This document shows, piece by piece, positions 61,704-64,000 of a stretch of 64,000 nt of DNA. The notes beneath the pieces were generated by a model. It was not told the DNA's origin. It worked only from the letters and a program-made list of their open reading frames with translations, and searched no databases. The stretch covers positions 9,144,413 to 9,208,412 of the forward strand of contig NC_061783.1 of the NCBI RefSeq assembly GCF_022458985.1. The letters are read 5' to 3'. The stretch's first letter is position 1. Each line of letters opens with the position of its first letter. This stretch comes from Mugil cephalus (lineage: Eukaryota; Chordata; Actinopteri; Mugiliformes; Mugilidae). The position numbers were made by a program, and so were the translations under genes.

Positions 61704-62693
61704 GTCATACACAAGCCTGCACAAACAGAAGAGGAGCAAATTAACTTCCAACCCTACTGGTTCAGATGAGTTCATTCAACAGGCAGCTCCGAGGTCCCTG
61801 CTTTATATTACCGACACAACGAGTCACACACTCTGCGCGCTTATTATGAGGCCTTTATTGTGGAAGCTGCGCGTAATGAGACAGTTGCCAGAGATGATGG
61901 ATGTTCCACCCTGAGACACAACATTATCTGGAGGAAAATGATCCCTTTGGTGCCAGCGGGAGTGCATGGCTACGGGAGGTATTCGTTTTTATTAGGACAA
62001 GTGCTATAATGCGTACAAGCTGCTCGTGTTTTTATTTGCAGCCTTTCATTACTCATTACTAATAACACGTAAGCACCAGAACGGCATCAAAGTCTTACTT
62101 TGGGCAGCGTGGTGCTAAGAGTAGTGCAATTGTTTTAGCCTGCAATTAGGCTTTCATCCGGGCATCGGTTGGTAATGCCGGCGTGATGAAAGGATGAACT
62201 CTTGTGTCTGACAACGAGTCATCGTAGGATAAAAATATCCGCATACATGCACAATGGAGAGCAATAATAAACCAGCTCGTAGCGCTAACCCAGGCTTGAC
62301 CCGGGCCCCTCCACTGTGGGAGATATTAAGCCACTGATGGGGGGGTAATTACTACTTATTGGAGAGCTAAAGAAGAAAGCCTTCAACTCCCTGGCCTCAG
62401 GCTTCCCTGGGAGAAGACCCACAGGTCAACAGGTCAGGCCCTGCCTCGAGTTTTTATCTTCCAGCGGGGAAGAAGGTGAGAAATATTAGCGCTGTGCAGA
62501 GACGATGACGAGAAAGCGCATTCGCGGGTATGCACTTGATGAGACATTAAAATGTTATGGGAAAGTGTGAGAGCTGAAGAGAGGAGGGCCAAAAGCACAA
62601 GCTTCCATAAGAAATGGAAAGTGTGCGTGGAGGGAGGTGGAGGACAGCGGCACTATGGGTGATGGAGAGCGCAACGGAAAGGGTAAGTGGGAA

Positions 62694-62722
62694 TGTGTGT
62701 GTGTGAGAGAGAGAGAGAGAGG
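62694..62722. repeat. (GT)n(GA)n compound microsatellite
   Basis: Short GT run passing into GA units. Confidence 0.9.
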
Positions 62723-63188
62723 GAGACAGAGGGAGAGAAAGAAGGAGGAGGATACAATGAATGGAAGAGAGAAGGAATGAGGGTGGGAGGCAGCAGAGGG
62801 AGGGCCGCACTTTAGGCCTGACAGGTTTGAACCTGCCACGGCCCCCATTTTCCAGCCCTCGGCAAGGTGACTTCATAGGTGTGTGTTTGTGAGTTTTATG
62901 TGTTACAAAATGACACCGGCAAGCAGGGCGCACACAAAGCCGCAACTACAGAGAGATTAAGTAATTAATCTGGGTAATTTAAGAAAGAAAAAAAAAGGAC
63001 ACAGGGTATCACATTTGTGCAGTTTACATAACTACAGGCTACAACTTGCAGAATTTACAGTGTTGTTACATAATCTGATATTTCATAAACAAATAAATGT
63101 TTCCAGCAGTTTATTTGACAGTTTCCCCTCTCTATGCCCCATTCAGCTAGTGCTTGTTCAAGATTAGCAGACTCAGCACATTTGCAGC

Positions 63189-63206
63189 AAAAAAAAAAAA
63201 AAAAAA
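63189..63206. repeat. Poly-A run
   Basis: 18 A residues. Confidence 0.95.
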
Positions 63207-63935
63207 GCCTTCTGTCAGAGGGGTTACATCAATGCACAATGACGTCATTCTTAATGCATAAATCCGGCAACAACAGACTGGACAACATGTTGCCAATTTT
63301 AAGACGGATTAATGCTTAAGAAAAAACAAAACAAAAAACGAAAACATAATAATATCTGGAGCAGTTAAATTACACATTTTCCCGCCTCCTCCTCCTCCTT
63401 CTGTGTCATTGCCAGCACTCATAATCACCACAGCAATGGAAATGAATGAAATATCACACGCGTAACTTTTAAGGAAACACATGCCCGCATTGAAAAAAAA
63501 AAAAACGTATGACAGGTTCACTTACTTAGATCCCAGAGTTTCAATATTTGACGGATGAATCATGACAACGGCATCGAGTTCGGCTCAAATTAAAGCAGCA
63601 GAAGAAAATAATAATATTCCAGTGAAGAACACGACCCGGCCGTGTGTTTTCAACCTGTTCAACTCAATAAACAAGCCCGGCACAGCTGTACGGAGAAGGG
63701 CTGTCACACCCCCCCAAATATAGACACGCTCCGTCCGCTTGGTGATGAGACTTCTACCGGGACACCAAGCTTTTTTTTCTTTTTTTTAAAAAAAGGTAAC
63801 TTTCCGCCGTTGTTTGTAAAAAAAATAAACAAATAAAGTTAGAGGAAAAGTAGTTTCGGGAAGCTGTGGTGAGCGGTGCGAGCGGTGCTGCCTGAGTTGA
63901 AAGTTTTGTGAATGAAAGTAAAAGCGGAGGCTTAC

Positions 63936-64000
63936 CTCCAAGCAGAGAGGGACGAGCGGCGCTCCAGAGAGGAACCACGTTGGACTGGAGCGAGATTACA
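63936..64000 (-). other. creb5: Candidate creb5 5' UTR exon at the right edge
   Basis: In the creb5 sense the sequence ends CTGCTTGGAG at a GTAAGC donor (boundary 63936). The visible 65 bases contain no ATG. The matching acceptor is GTGCAG before 61716. Its 5' part lies outside the window, so extra N-terminal codons cannot be excluded. Confidence 0.5.

Larger units (their letters stand above)
61717..63935 (-). other. creb5 5' intron
   Basis: No coding exon recognised. A mixed-composition segment at about 62040-62470, free of simple repeats, may be regulatory. (GT)(GA) tract at 62694-62722; poly-A at 63189-63206. Confidence 0.5.

Overview
This is vertebrate nuclear DNA, almost certainly from a teleost fish and probably a percomorph. 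The genes are split by GT-AG introns. The proteins match vertebrate families. Introns and intergenic spaces are short. The repeats (Tc1-like fragments, short inverted-repeat elements, the common teleost repeat containing the 'CTGGGATAG' core, many microsatellites) are fish-like. I see no bacterial operon, phage, CRISPR array or mobile resistance region. All family calls come from reading conserved motifs by eye, without database searches.

Five protein-coding genes can be modelled. In coordinate order: (1) nup42/nupl2, minus strand, 5' six exons only, running off the left edge (1-3505); (2) gsdme, gasdermin E, minus strand, ten coding exons (5513-9845) with a possible untranslated first exon near 12.7 kb; (3) osbpl3, oxysterol-binding protein-related protein 3, minus strand, 21 coding exons (17192-28608) with a probable untranslated first exon and promoter near 34.5 kb; (4) tril, TLR4 interactor with leucine-rich repeats, plus strand, one uninterrupted coding exon (43774-46269); (5) creb5, a bZIP transcription factor of the ATF2/ATF7/CREB5 group, minus strand, ten coding exons (48628-61703) plus an untranslated exon at the right edge (63936-64000). 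In the gsdme, osbpl3 and creb5 models every exon joins in phase, and the sums are whole codon numbers (480, 814 and 539 residues).

Layout: nup42, gsdme and osbpl3 lie head to tail on the minus strand; tril and creb5 converge, with about 0.7 kb between their predicted poly(A) signals. The human orthologues all lie on 7p15-p14 but are spread over several megabases with many genes between (including the HOXA cluster between OSBPL3 and CREB5). Here they fit in 64 kb, which suggests a rearranged and gene-depleted duplicate of the region left after the teleost genome duplication. The genes are not a functional pathway: mRNA export, pyroptotic pore formation, ER-plasma membrane lipid transfer, innate immune co-receptor and transcription.

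The non-coding space is mainly simple repeats and decayed DNA transposons. No clearly new biological system is visible. The most useful leads are a repeat-encoded Gly-rich expansion in nup42, a conserved DMVD caspase site in gsdme, an 87-bp in-frame intron in the creb5 bZIP region, a possible alternative creb5 3' end, and several decayed transposons next to gene ends.
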